From positions 1 to 64,000 of the forward strand of contig NZ_FOGT01000006.1 in NCBI RefSeq assembly GCF_900111295.1: DNA of 64,000 bases. The letters run 5' to 3'. The number at the start of each line of letters is the position of its first letter. Position 1 is the first letter of the stretch. A model generated the notes under the pieces. That model made no database searches, was not told where the DNA came from, and worked only from the letters and a program-made list of their open reading frames with translations. Positions 35,774 to 44,862 of the stretch are shown here, piece after piece. The translations under genes and the position numbers were made by a program. Source of the DNA: Salipaludibacillus aurantiacus (GTDB lineage: Bacteria; Bacillota; Bacilli; Bacillales; Salisediminibacteriaceae).

Positions 35774-35987
35774 CGTCTCCCTCCTATTTTTTTACTAAAT
35801 TATGAAACTATGACTTTTGTTCTTAATCCAGGAGAAAATATGGTAGGATATAGGAAACATAGTTAATTATATATACGGAGATTTTTGAAAAACGTTTCGT
35901 TCCTTAAGGAAGTTTTTTACTTATTAAAGCATAGCATAGTTTACTGCTTCTAATGATGGTCATCATAATAAAAGAGAGGTTTATTAA

Positions 35988-36920
35988 ATGAAAAGACTTA
36001 CTCAGGATCAGTTTTTTAAAGCGGTTGATTTTATTATGACTAATGCCAGGCCTTTGGATAAAAAGCTTTTTGAATATTTTTTCTGGAACGGTTCAAGTCT
36101 CGCCGTTATGAACGAACTGTGCCGGTATCAAAACACGGACGGCGGCTGCGGCCACGGAATTGAGCCTGATATACGAACGGCCGTTTCCAGCCCTGTCGGC
36201 ACGTCAGTCGCTATGCAGTATGCCTGCATGGTTAAAACGCCTCTCCAGCATCCTTTCATTAAACGGGCGATGCAGTATTTTACCAGCGTGTTTGAGGAGA
36301 ATGGAAAGTGGCCGTTAATTCTCCCTGAAATGAATGACGAGCCGCACGCAGACTGGTGGCACTATACAGGGCAAACTGGCGGGGGTTTCGAAGCGAACCC
36401 AGGAGCGGAGATCACCGGGTATTATCATGCTTATCCCCAGATTCTTCGTGACGGCCTGCTGGGCACCCTCCATGACCATGTGTTCCAGTATATTGAAAAC
36501 ACAGAAGGCGTGATGGAATTTCATGAGGTGCTTTCCTATTTAAGACTGGCAGAAGTCATACCGGAACCAGGTAAAAGTATGCTGACGGATCAACTGAGAA
36601 AAATAGCGCCAAAGGTTGTTACAACTAATCCTGAAGAATGGGACGGCTACTGCGCCAAACCTCTTTGGATGGCGCCATCCCCTGCTTCGCCGCTCTATTC
36701 TGTTCTTAAAAACAACGTGGACCTTAATCTGGATTATGAAATTGATAATCAGGCAGCAGACGGCTCATGGCATCCTTTCTGGGAATGGGGCCAATTCAGG
36801 GAAGTGTGGGAAAACGAAGCTAAAAAGGAATGGCAAGGCTGGCTCACTGTAAAAACGCTGCTGGCCCTCCATTCATTTGGACGAATTGATGAAAAAGTGA
36901 CTGTAGAAAAGAGGTCTTAG
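35988..36920 (+). CDS. Terpene-cyclase-fold (alpha/alpha toroid) protein
   Basis: 310 residues. Two QW-like repeats are visible, CRYQNTDGGCGHGIEPD (about residues 46-62) and NQAADGSWHPFWEWG (about 256-270), as in squalene/hopene cyclase and prenyltransferase toroids. The length is half that of a true cyclase and I see no DXDD acid motif, so cyclisation is doubtful. Monocistronic: GAGAGG site upstream and a terminator after. Function unknown. Confidence 0.7.
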   Translation: MKRLTQDQFFKAVDFIMTNARPLDKKLFEYFFWNGSSLAVMNELCRYQNTDGGCGHGIEPDIRTAVSSPVGTSVAMQYACMVKTPLQHPFIKRAMQYFTSVFEENGKWPLILPEMNDEPHADWWHYTGQTGGGFEANPGAEITGYYHAYPQILRDGLLGTLHDHVFQYIENTEGVMEFHEVLSYLRLAEVIPEPGKSMLTDQLRKIAPKVVTTNPEEWDGYCAKPLWMAPSPASPLYSVLKNNVDLNLDYEIDNQAADGSWHPFWEWGQFREVWENEAKKEWQGWLTVKTLLALHSFGRIDEKVTVEKRS

Positions 36921-36963
36921 GCCAATTCGGAGAACTAAGAAACAACATGACGGACATCAGCTT

Positions 36964-37009
36964 CCTTCCCTTAAACACGTCTTTCAGGACTTAAGGGGAG
37001 GTTTTTTAA
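36964..37009 (+). terminator. Terminator of the toroid protein gene
   Basis: CCTTCCCTTAA / TTAAGGGGAGG stem with a long loop, then six T residues. Confidence 0.8.
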
Positions 37010-37086
37010 TTTCAGGGTACAGCACCCCCGTTTTTTTCTCCTCTGATCTTTTTGGTCAACGGCGCTTTCTCTTTAAGTCCAAACAC

Positions 37087-37112
37087 AAAAAAGAGCACTC
37101 AGTAAAGTGCTC
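37087..37112 (-). terminator. yfmL terminator
   Basis: GAGCACT / AGTGCTC stem with six T residues on the minus strand. Confidence 0.88.
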
Positions 37113-37135
37113 CTCTTCGCATCAGCTAAAACTCA

Positions 37136-38263
37136 TTAAACTAATTTTCCGTGTGAGAACGTTTTTTCATCTATTTGGAGCCCCAGTTTGTCGCCGATTT
37201 GCAAGAGCCGTTCTTTCTCTCCTTCAGTGACAATGGATACGACCGTGCCTGACTTGCCGGCCCGTCCTGTGCGGCCGGAACGGTGGACATACTGCTGAAT
37301 ATCGTTAGCAAGATCAAGCTGGATCACATGGCTGACCTCTTCAATGTCAAGTCCCCGTGAAGCCACATCGGTGGCCATCAGCACCGGTACCTCTCCGCTC
37401 CGGAATGATTTAATGGCTTTTTCCCTCTCCTGTTTCGAAGTTGTCCCATGGAGAACGCCTACGTTTTTCCCTCTGTATTCCAAACGTTCGGCGAATGTTT
37501 CAAGTTCATGAATGTCATTTGAAAAAGCGAGTCCATACATCCCTTCCATATTGACCAGTTTTCTGAAAAGCTTTGCTTTTTCCCGCCGTTCGGCGACTAA
37601 ATACATATGGTCGACTCTCTCTAAATGATCCTGATCCATTTTGATCCGGATAACTTCTGGCGCCTCGATTCGTTCTTTCGCCTGTTTTTCCACATGAGGA
37701 GGAATAGTAGCGGAGCAGATAATGCGCTGACAGTCTTTCATGACAGCTTTCATTAAATGGTCCACTTCACCGATATGCTCTTTGGCAAAAAGCTGGTCTG
37801 CTTCGTCAAGCACCACGGTTGTCACTTCGTGAAGTTTCAGCTTCTTCGATTTGGCCAATTCTGTCAGGCGGCCGGGTGTCCCCACTATGACATGAGGTTT
37901 CTTTTTCAGCTTCTCCTGCTGGCGTTTCACGTTAGCGCCGCCGATTAATGCTGCTGCTTTAATTCCGCTGTCTTTTGCCCAGATGTTTACATTATCCAGA
38001 ATTTGCATTACCAGTTCTCTGGATGAGGCTGTAATAATAAGCTGAGCCTGTTTTATGTCTGGGTTGATTTTTTGAAGAGATGGCAAGAGATACGCCAGCG
38101 TTTTCCCCGAACCTGTCGGTGCTTCGGCGATAATATTCTTCCCTGCCGCTGCTTCCGGAATCATTTGTTTCTGTATAGGTGTTAATTCTTTAAAGCCTGA
38201 TTCTTCCCATGCCTCTTGAATATACGGGGGCAAGGCCGCTATGATAGATGATGGATTACTCAT
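37136..38263 (-). CDS. yfmL: DEAD-box RNA helicase
   Basis: 375-residue two-domain helicase: Q-motif PIQKQM, Walker A APTGSGKT, DEAD box VVLDEADQ, SAT, and C-terminal HRSGRTGRAGK. No accessory domain. B. subtilis YfmL has the same size, lies next to yfmM, and helps 50S ribosome assembly and growth in the cold (known there). Divergent from yfmM with about 115 bases between. Confidence 0.9.
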   Translation of the reverse strand: MSNPSSIIAALPPYIQEAWEESGFKELTPIQKQMIPEAAAGKNIIAEAPTGSGKTLAYLLPSLQKINPDIKQAQLIITASSRELVMQILDNVNIWAKDSGIKAAALIGGANVKRQQEKLKKKPHVIVGTPGRLTELAKSKKLKLHEVTTVVLDEADQLFAKEHIGEVDHLMKAVMKDCQRIICSATIPPHVEKQAKERIEAPEVIRIKMDQDHLERVDHMYLVAERREKAKLFRKLVNMEGMYGLAFSNDIHELETFAERLEYRGKNVGVLHGTTSKQEREKAIKSFRSGEVPVLMATDVASRGLDIEEVSHVIQLDLANDIQQYVHRSGRTGRAGKSGTVVSIVTEGEKERLLQIGDKLGLQIDEKTFSHGKLV

Positions 38264-38378
38264 TGATTTCTCCTTTTTTGAGGTGTAAACTCAAACAGTC
38301 TGTATTTTTTAACATAATCCGATTTTAACTTATATAAGACAAATAAACCAAATTTTTTCTATAAAGGTGTGGAACCTC

Positions 38379-39935
38379 ATGAGTATTTTAACGGTCAAAA
38401 ATTTGAGCCACGGCTTCGGCGACAGGGAAATCTTCCACGATGTGTCATTCCGGCTTCTGAAAGGTGAGCATATCGGCCTTGTGGGTGCTAATGGCGAAGG
38501 AAAATCGACATTTATGAATATTATTACCCGCCAGCTGGATCCTGATGAAGGAAAAGTGGAGTGGGCAAAAAATGTCCGTGTCGGCTTTCTAGATCAGCAC
38601 ACGGTTCTTGAAAAGGGCTTAACGATGCGTGACGTTCTGAAGAGTGCGTTTCAGTATTTGTACGACATGGAAGCTGATATGAACAGCATGTATGAGAAAA
38701 TGGGCGAGGCAGACCCTGAGGAAATGGAAACCCTCCTTGAAGAGGTGGGCGTGATCCAGGATATGCTCACAAACAATGATTTTTATACCATTGATGCGAA
38801 GGTTGAAGAGATTGCCCGCGGCCTCGGTCTTGATGAAATCGGCCTTGAGCAGGACGTCAATGATTTGAGCGGCGGTCAGCGGACTAAAGTGCTTCTTGCA
38901 AAGCTTCTCTTGGAAAAGCCGGACATCCTCCTTCTCGATGAGCCGACAAACTACCTTGATGAACAGCATATCGAGTGGCTGAAACGGTACTTGCAGGAAT
39001 ACGAGAATGCGTTTATTCTCATTTCCCATGATATTCCTTTCTTAAATTCAGTCATTAACCTCGTTTACCACATGGAAAACCAGGAGCTTAACCGGTATGC
39101 CGGCGATTACGACCACTTTTTGCATGTGTATGAAGTAAAAAAACAGCAGGTCGAAGCAGCTTACAAAAAACAGCAGAAGGAAATTGCCAACCTTAAGGAT
39201 TTCGTTGCGCGTAACAAAGCACGTGTGGCTACCCGGAACATGGCGATGTCCCGTCAGAAAAAGCTGGATAAAATGGAGAAAATTGAACTGACTCAGGAAA
39301 AACCAAAGCCGGAGTTTCATTTTAAAACCGCGCGGACACCAGGCAAGCTGATCTTCGAAGCAAATGATCTGGTGATCGGCTATGACGAGCCGCTGTCCGA
39401 GCCGTTAAATCTCCGTATGGAACGGGGCCAGAAAGTCGCCTTGACAGGGGCGAACGGGATCGGAAAAACGACGCTCTTGAGAAGTCTGTTGGGAGAAATT
39501 CCTCCATTAAGAGGATCAGTTGAGCGCGGCGACAACCTCCACCTCGGTTATTTCGAGCAGGAATTAAAATCACAGCACAACCTCTCGTGTATTGAAGATG
39601 TGTGGGAAGAGTTCCCCCACTTTTCCCAGTATGAAGTCCGCTCGGCGCTTGCCAAGTGCGGGCTCATGACAAAGCATATTGAGAGTAAAGTAGCCGTCTT
39701 AAGCGGCGGTGAAAAATCAAAAGTACGCCTTTGCAAGCTTATTAACAATGAGACGAATGTGCTTGTTCTTGACGAGCCGACCAATCACCTGGATGTGGAC
39801 GCTAAGGCTGAATTAAAGCGTGCCCTTCAGGAATACAAAGGCAGCATTCTTCTAATCAGCCACGAGCCTGAATTTTATGAGGATGTAGTCACCGATGTCT
39901 GGAACGGTGAAGACTGGACAACTAAAGTGTATTAA
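38379..39935 (+). CDS. yfmM: ABC-F ATPase
   Basis: 518 residues with two ATPase domains and no membrane helices: Walker A VGANGEGKS and TGANGIGKT, signatures LSGGQRTK and LSGGEKSK, Walker B LLLLDEPTNYLD and VLVLDEPTNHLD. The linker of about 80 residues (VEAAYKKQQKEIANLKDF) should enter the ribosome. ABC-F proteins resolve stalled ribosomes or protect from antibiotics; pairing with yfmL favours a housekeeping translation role. I start at ATG 38379 with AAAGGTG. Confidence 0.9.
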   Translation: MSILTVKNLSHGFGDREIFHDVSFRLLKGEHIGLVGANGEGKSTFMNIITRQLDPDEGKVEWAKNVRVGFLDQHTVLEKGLTMRDVLKSAFQYLYDMEADMNSMYEKMGEADPEEMETLLEEVGVIQDMLTNNDFYTIDAKVEEIARGLGLDEIGLEQDVNDLSGGQRTKVLLAKLLLEKPDILLLDEPTNYLDEQHIEWLKRYLQEYENAFILISHDIPFLNSVINLVYHMENQELNRYAGDYDHFLHVYEVKKQQVEAAYKKQQKEIANLKDFVARNKARVATRNMAMSRQKKLDKMEKIELTQEKPKPEFHFKTARTPGKLIFEANDLVIGYDEPLSEPLNLRMERGQKVALTGANGIGKTTLLRSLLGEIPPLRGSVERGDNLHLGYFEQELKSQHNLSCIEDVWEEFPHFSQYEVRSALAKCGLMTKHIESKVAVLSGGEKSKVRLCKLINNETNVLVLDEPTNHLDVDAKAELKRALQEYKGSILLISHEPEFYEDVVTDVWNGEDWTTKVY

Positions 39936-39937
39936 GG

Positions 39938-39973
39938 AAGTAACTGGCGCGAAGAGCGTCAGTTACTTTTTTT
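39938..39973 (+). terminator. yfmM terminator
   Basis: AAGTAACTGGCGC / GCGTCAGTTACTT stem then seven T residues. Confidence 0.9.
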
Positions 39974-40262
39974 ATGGAGGCGGGGCGGTTAAATATCTGA
40001 TTGCTGCCAAACGTTAATCCTCCTTCTCTCTAACTTACTAAAAATATGAATATTATAGTAACTTTTACTATTATTAGTAGCTTTTTAGAAAAATACTGAT
40101 ACAATTAGCATGAGTCAAATTTCACTAGGGAGTTATCCCATGGAATAAAATTAAAAGAAGTTTTTTCATAAAGCCTGGTTCGCCTGACTAATGCTAGTCA
40201 TCTTTCCTCCTATAAAACCCCTGAGCCGATTTAATTAAAAAATTTAAAAGGAGTTGTTACTT

Positions 40263-41045
40263 ATGAAAAAATTAATTGGAATTAGCTTATTTGCTTTACT
40301 ATTGAGTGCTTGCTCAGAGGATGATGTGGCAACGTCCACGAACGAAAACACAAACTCACTAAACAATGAATCTAACGTGAGTGAAATGAATGAGAACAAC
40401 GTGAACAACGAATTGAATGAAAACAATGAGAACTCTGAGAACAATGACGTTGAAGAAAACAATGCTAACAACAATGAAGAAGAAGAGCTAGCTAATAATG
40501 AAAACAATACCAACGAAGAAGAAGCTTCTGAATCAGATAATAACAACAGCGAAGAAAACACCACCGAAGAAGAAGTGGTTGAAGAAATTGAAGAAGAAAC
40601 TGCAGAAGAGAGTCTCACTGTTTCACAGGAAAATGCCATTCGTAAAGCTAAGGATTATTTTAATTATTCTGCCTTCTCAAAATCAGGCTTAATTGATCAA
40701 TTAGAATTTGAAGGGTTTGATACTGAAGATGCCACGTTTGCAGTTGAAAACATTGAAGTGGATTGGAGAGAGCAAGCAGTCTTATCGGCTGAACAATATC
40801 TTGACTATTCAGCGTTCTCAAGAAGTGGGTTGGTTGATCAATTAGAATTTGAAGGGTTCGATAACGAAGATGCCACGTTTGCGGTTGAAAACATTGAAGT
40901 GGATTGGAGAGAGCAAGCAGTGATAATGGCTGAACAATATCTTGACTATTCAGCGTTTTCAAGAAGCGGATTGATTGAGCAATTGGAATTTGAAGGATTT
41001 AGCACTGAAGATGCCACTTATGCCGTTGACCAAGTTGGATTGTAA
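40263..41045 (+). CDS. Ltp-type surface lipoprotein with three repeats
   Basis: 260 residues. Signal peptide with lipobox LLSAC (cleavage before Cys about residue 17), then a low-complexity stretch rich in Asn and Glu (about 20-118), then three near-identical 45-residue Ltp repeats marked by YSAFSRSGL, QLEFEGF and EDATFAV. The same domain occurs in the Ltp lipoprotein of streptococcal phage TP-J34, which blocks phage DNA entry. Here it is chromosomal and free-standing. The middle two repeats are almost identical in DNA, so copy number may vary. AAGGAG site; the 285-base upstream gap has an extended -10 (TGATACAAT, about 40093). Confidence 0.85.
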   Translation: MKKLIGISLFALLLSACSEDDVATSTNENTNSLNNESNVSEMNENNVNNELNENNENSENNDVEENNANNNEEEELANNENNTNEEEASESDNNNSEENTTEEEVVEEIEEETAEESLTVSQENAIRKAKDYFNYSAFSKSGLIDQLEFEGFDTEDATFAVENIEVDWREQAVLSAEQYLDYSAFSRSGLVDQLEFEGFDNEDATFAVENIEVDWREQAVIMAEQYLDYSAFSRSGLIEQLEFEGFSTEDATYAVDQVGL

Positions 41046-41075
41046 AACAGTAAGAGTAAATATTATCTTTCCAGG

Positions 41076-41109
41076 GAGCTGCGTGCTTATGTGCGTTGCT
41101 CTTTTTTTA
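41076..41109 (+). terminator. Likely terminator of the Ltp lipoprotein gene
   Basis: GAGC / GCTC outer stem with imperfect interior, then seven T residues. Confidence 0.6.
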
Positions 41110-41201
41110 TAATAACTCTTTTTACCCCTCCAATCCTTCCATTCAGGCATTTGCCGGCCCCTATTCTGACCTCGCCCTGTTTTCCAACTTTTAGTACAAT
41201 A

Positions 41202-41254
41202 TAAAAAACCCGGTTGTACAGCAGCCTGATTCCATTCTGCCGCCCCAACCGGGT
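41202..41254 (-). terminator. dgkB terminator
   Basis: ACCCGGTTG / CAACCGGGT stem with a 29-base loop, followed by six T residues on the minus strand. Confidence 0.85.
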
Positions 41255-41267
41255 CTACTCTTATTTT

Positions 41268-42182
41268 TTAGTACAATTCCTGAAATCGTCCTAATTTTTT
41301 TTCAGGTACAATCATCTGAACATGGTTGTGAAGGCAGACAAACTCACCAGGAAGTGAGCCGCCGAACTCGCCGTCGAGGTTCAGCTGAAGTTCATTTTGG
41401 GCATGAATTTTAATTCGGTTTGCCTGAACGTACATAATCCTCTCATCATTGAGGTGCTCCCCGCGCATGGCTGCACCGGTGAGACGTACAACATCTGCCA
41501 GGTTTGTTTTCTTAAGAATAATCATATCGAACAGGCCGTCATTTAAGTAAGCATCCGGGGCCAGTTTCTCGAAACCACCAACGGAGTTAGTGTTACAGAC
41601 GAGAAACAGCATAATTTCTCCCTCAAACCACCGGCCGTCGTACTCAATTGTGACGTGGGTCGGCTTGATGCGCGGCAGTTTTTCAAACCCTTTTACATAA
41701 TAAGCAACCTGGCCCATCATCGTTTTTAAGCGGCTCGGCACTTCGTAAGTCAGTTCCGTCAAGGTTCCTGCCCCGGCAATATTTATAAAGTATTTATTTT
41801 CAACTTTGCCAACATCTACTGATTGGAGCTTCCCTTCCAAAAGGACATCACAGGCTGATTCAATATTTTTCGGGATATGCAAAGCACGTGCGAAATCGTT
41901 AGTTGTTCCTCCCGGAAGAATACCGAGAGCCGGACGATTTTTCTGCTCTGCCATACCATTTATAACTTCGTGGATGGTCCCGTCGCCGCCCGCTGCTACA
42001 ATAAGGTCGAACTTTCTCTCACAAGCACGCGTGGCCGCTTGTTTTGCGCAGTCTTTACCGGTTGTGGCATGAGCAGACGTCTCATACCCTGCTGTTTCCA
42101 GCTTATCTAAAATGTAGGGGAGATGCTTTTTTACCTGTTCCCTTCCAGATGAAGGGTTATATATTAACCTGGCCTTTTTCAT
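41268..42182 (-). CDS. dgkB: Diacylglycerol kinase
   Basis: 304-residue lipid kinase that returns diacylglycerol, released in lipoteichoic acid synthesis, to phospholipid metabolism. IYNPSSGRE and AAGGDGTIHEVINGM form the nucleotide site, GILPGGTTNDFAR is the second family motif, and LNLDGE is present near the C-terminus. CGGAGGA site. Same neighbourhood as in B. subtilis. Its leader holds a structured RNA. Confidence 0.95.
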   Translation of the reverse strand: MKKARLIYNPSSGREQVKKHLPYILDKLETAGYETSAHATTGKDCAKQAATRACERKFDLIVAAGGDGTIHEVINGMAEQKNRPALGILPGGTTNDFARALHIPKNIESACDVLLEGKLQSVDVGKVENKYFINIAGAGTLTELTYEVPSRLKTMMGQVAYYVKGFEKLPRIKPTHVTIEYDGRWFEGEIMLFLVCNTNSVGGFEKLAPDAYLNDGLFDMIILKKTNLADVVRLTGAAMRGEHLNDERIMYVQANRIKIHAQNELQLNLDGEFGGSLPGEFVCLHNHVQMIVPEKKLGRFQELY

Positions 42183-42204
42183 AATCTATCCTCCGTACTT
42201 CTGG

Positions 42205-42309
42205 AAAAATAAAAAGCGGCAAACATGCCACCTGGCGTTTCACCGGTCTCCGGTAAATAAACCACCGCTTTCATTAACTTAAAAAAATTAAGTCATTCTT
42301 ACTATTCAT
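42205..42309 (-). ncRNA. Structured leader or small RNA upstream of dgkB
   Basis: On the minus strand AAAGCGG (42265-42271) pairs with CCGCTTT (42213-42219), closing a region with inner hairpins ACCGG-AGA-CCGGT, GCC-AGGT-GGC and GGC-ATGTTT-GCC; a T-rich run follows (about 42205-42215). This is a multi-branched terminator just ahead of the dgkB ribosome site. It may be an attenuator or a roughly 100-base independent RNA. I could not match it to a named riboswitch. Confidence 0.5.
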
Positions 42310-42315
42310 ACCCTC

Positions 42316-42324
42316 AGTATATCA
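42316..42324 (-). promoter_or_regulatory. Extended -10 promoter for the dgkB leader
   Basis: TGATATACT on the minus strand gives an extended -10; the -35 (TTCTAA) is poor. It would start the leader RNA near 42309. The remaining bases to 42790 show no gene. Confidence 0.45.
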
Positions 42325-42810
42325 TTTCTAACATTTATTTAGAATTAATTCATTTAAGATGAAGAGAGTTTGAAACACACTGTCATATATCCCTTCATTT
42401 TACTTGCCCTTAACCTTCTTGTTGCGTTTATGGGAAGCGATCTAACTTATTTCTCTGATGTGCCCCGCACGCCTTTACTGCAAGGTATCTTCAGGCCCCT
42501 TATAACACAGCAAGAACTTCCGTAAAGTTTGTATATAAAAGCCCTTCATATAACCAGGACTTTTTCATCCTATTTTTATTGTCCCATTATTTCTTCAACT
42601 TCTCCGGGTAAATTACATATACACGTTTGTAAAACCTTGGATTTGAAGTTAACGTAAAATAAACCTGGGGAAACATTTTAGTATCAGCTAACATTAAAAA
42701 CGATACTGAAAGCTTTCTATGCTTGGCCTAAAAAATTCCTCAGGTGTGAGCAAAATCATAGCTGAGCTGCCTGTTTTGTTTTAATATGTTATTAAAGGAG
42801 GTTCACAAAA

Positions 42811-43278
42811 ATGTCAAAATTGTTTCACAGGTTGTTCATAAGTGTGTTGTCGGTAGTCTTATTCAGTTCACTTCTGGCGGGATATCAATATTACTTTGTC
42901 CACGGACAGGAGCTGAACTATGCGTTATTAATGGGTATTTACTCTTTTTATACCGCTCCGGTATTTATCCTTGGAGGCGTGCCGGCAACTTACCTGATTG
43001 ATTATTTACTTAAAAAAGAGGCCATTACAACTATCCATGCCTATTTGCGTTCATTCGGTATGTACGGGGCAGCGGGAGTAGTTGTCGCTATGATTTATTT
43101 TGCGTTAACCTCTATGGCAACCGGCCAGTTTTATTTTACATTAAGTGAATCCGTCTCGAGTATTATGATCGGAATAGCCGCTGCAGCGGTGTACTACCAT
43201 ATCCAGCTGCTTCTTCATATTAACTGGGAAAAATTAAAGCAAAAGCAACGTGAAGAACAGCAGGCACAGGAGTATTAA
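42811..43278 (+). CDS. Four-helix membrane protein, unknown
   Basis: 155 residues with hydrophobic segments at about 8-28, 37-60, 82-105 and 112-135 and a charged tail (EKLKQKQREEQQAQEY). No family recognised. AAAGGAGG site ahead of ATG and its own terminator after, so it is expressed alone. Confidence 0.75.
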   Translation: MSKLFHRLFISVLSVVLFSSLLAGYQYYFVHGQELNYALLMGIYSFYTAPVFILGGVPATYLIDYLLKKEAITTIHAYLRSFGMYGAAGVVVAMIYFALTSMATGQFYFTLSESVSSIMIGIAAAAVYYHIQLLLHINWEKLKQKQREEQQAQEY

Positions 43279-43285
43279 ATCCATG

Positions 43286-43312
43286 AAAAGCAGCCAATGC
43301 GGCTGCTTTTTT
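43286..43312 (+). terminator. Terminator of the four-helix protein gene
   Basis: AAAGCAGCC / GGCTGCTTT stem, AATGC loop, six T residues. Confidence 0.92.
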
Positions 43313-43450
43313 GAGCGCTTTTTAAAGTTACGCCGACTTGGAAATAACGGATCAACTAATTAGGTAATTGTAATATATAGGCAGATGACTTTTAAAAAGA
43401 ATGTGAGGAACTCGTTTTTAATAGAGAGTCAGATAATAATTATTCAAAGT

Positions 43451-43520
43451 TACTGATTGAAGAGGGAAATTCGCCAATTGATTCTATTTTTCGCTGATAG
43501 AAACCGCATTTTCGCTGGTA
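43451..43520. repeat. 21-bp-period repeat cluster, family 1 (copy C)
   Basis: Four degenerate units at about 43451, 43473, 43493 and 43514 with ACTGATTGA, CGCCAATTGA, TTTTCGCTGATAGAA and TTTTCGCTGGTAGAG. Same motif and 20-21-bp spacing as at 29.3 kb. Confidence 0.75.
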
Positions 43521-43543
43521 GAGGCCCTGTAAAAAAGCACATT

Positions 43544-43584
43544 AAAAAAACGGCCCTGTCCGTCGTGCACCACGGGGCCGTTTT
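43544..43584 (-). terminator. Terminator of a minus-strand transcript
   Basis: AAAACGGCCC / GGGCCGTTTT stem with GC-rich interior and seven T residues on the minus strand. The only minus candidate upstream is the broken small frame at 43633-43793. Confidence 0.75.
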
Positions 43585-43632
43585 ACGTTACACTTTCTAC
43601 ATACATCTTAGACATAACCTTCTTCCTGCAAC

Positions 43633-43793
43633 TTATGTTACTTTTAATTTTTTTCCGGTCCGTTGCATACCATCGGTAAATTTGGCACACACCGTTCACT
43701 TACTGGCAGTTTCACACTCCTTTGCAAGTTTACCGGCAGAAGACCTTAAAGGATCATCAATAGTTTTTCGATTGAAAACCCCTTTCGCTTCAT
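43633..43793 (-). pseudogene. Broken small reading frame, possibly a decayed gene
   Basis: ATG with GGAGGGG at good spacing opens MKRKG; a one-base shift at the GGGGTTTT run then continues FNRKTIDDPLRSSAGKLAK in another frame, and after an in-frame TGA it goes on TVCAKFTDGMQRTGKKLKVT to a TAA. The translated pieces look protein-like, a TTTACA-17-TAAGAT promoter lies upstream, and a strong terminator follows. It could also be chance. Confidence 0.25.
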
Positions 43794-44002
43794 ATTAGCA
43801 ACCCCTCCGGATTACTTACTTCATATCTTAATCAATTAATTATTAATTGTAAATATTCAGAATCTTCCGTTTTGGGCTCATTATAGGCACTTTCCTAAAT
43901 ATATCGTAAGATTTCTTTTAATAACTGATTATTTTATTTTTTTCTCAACGAAAATGACAAGCTTCGATCATTTCTGTAAGATTAAGGGACGGGGGTGATT
44001 GA

Positions 44003-44185
44003 ATGAACCGAAAATGGTTTACCATTATTACTTTAACCCTGGTTACCCTTATAGTCACACTTGTATTTATGAACGAATACAGTATTTACCAGGCAACAGA
44101 ACTGTGCAGGGAAGTTGGGGGTTTACCGGGAGTTGACAGAGACTTCCTTCCAATTAACTGGTCATTTACATGCATCCGCCCATAA
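44003..44185 (+). CDS. Small single-helix membrane protein
   Basis: 60 residues: membrane helix at about 6-23 and an extracytoplasmic tail with two cysteines (ELCREVGG, FTCIRP). GGGGGTGA site. Twelve bases ahead of the acetyltransferase gene, so probably co-transcribed. Not recognised. Confidence 0.7.
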   Translation: MNRKWFTIITLTLVTLIVTLVFMNEYSIYQATELCREVGGLPGVDRDFLPINWSFTCIRP

Positions 44186-44197
44186 GGAGAAGAAAAG

Positions 44198-44719
44198 ATG
44201 AATACATATGACAAGCCTTTGTTTTCAATAAACGAGATGACTCTGGAAGCTGCTGAGTCTATCTCTAAATGGACCTATGACTATCCTTACGAACTTTACA
44301 GCATGGATGGATCAGAGGAGATTATATCTGCACTGTTAAAAGAGGGTTATTACCTGGTGTCGTTCACAGAGGTGCCGTATTTTGGATATTTCTGCCTTGG
44401 TGAAGAAGCAAGGGTGCCGGGCGGATACGAGGCGGGCATATATCTTCCTAATGAGACTCACGTCATCGACCTCGGGCTGGGGATCCACCCGGAATGGACG
44501 GGTAAAGGATACGGGCCCGCCTTCATGGCCAGCATCCTTAAATGGATACGGTCAAACAGAGAGGTTTCCGATGTCCGGCTTGTAGTAGCTGCTTTTAACG
44601 AAAGGGCGATACGCTTATATAAAAAAGCAGGATTTGTCAGGCACGACCTTTTTTATACGCGTGTTGGAGCTGCCGACATTCCTTTTATTTCTATGGTGAG
44701 GCCTGGCTCTAAGATGTAA
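44198..44719 (+). CDS. GNAT-family N-acetyltransferase
   Basis: 173 residues with the acetyl-CoA loop HPEWTGKGYGPAF (about 98-110) and the VVAAFNERAIRLYKKAGF segment typical of GNAT enzymes such as RimJ/RimL relatives. AAGGAGA site. Substrate unknown. Second gene of a two-gene unit. Confidence 0.88.
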   Translation: MNTYDKPLFSINEMTLEAAESISKWTYDYPYELYSMDGSEEIISALLKEGYYLVSFTEVPYFGYFCLGEEARVPGGYEAGIYLPNETHVIDLGLGIHPEWTGKGYGPAFMASILKWIRSNREVSDVRLVVAAFNERAIRLYKKAGFVRHDLFYTRVGAADIPFISMVRPGSKM

Positions 44720-44835
44720 TCCCAGGTTGCAAGGACTACCTGAATATCAGCTTAACTTACTAATCTATGATGCTGATGACAAAAATATGACTTATTTTTT
44801 GCCTGGCTTCAGGTCAAAATAATAAACCGGCAAAT

Positions 44836-44862
44836 AAAAAACTGATCTGTCTAACAGATCAG
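44836..44862 (-). terminator. Minus-strand terminator without an adjacent gene
   Basis: CTGATCTGT / ACAGATCAG stem with a three-base loop and six T residues on the minus strand. It may stop read-through from the minus gene at 45276-45716 after antisense passage, or simply be used in both directions. Confidence 0.6.

Noticed and set aside
42205-42309. Known riboswitch class (SAM, c-di-GMP, fluoride, THF) ahead of dgkB
   Set aside because: None of the conserved core sequences of these classes is visible, so I left it as an unnamed structured RNA.
43457-43798. 113-codon plus-strand frame
   Set aside because: It starts in the repeat cluster, crosses a terminator hairpin and has no ribosome site or recognisable protein features.
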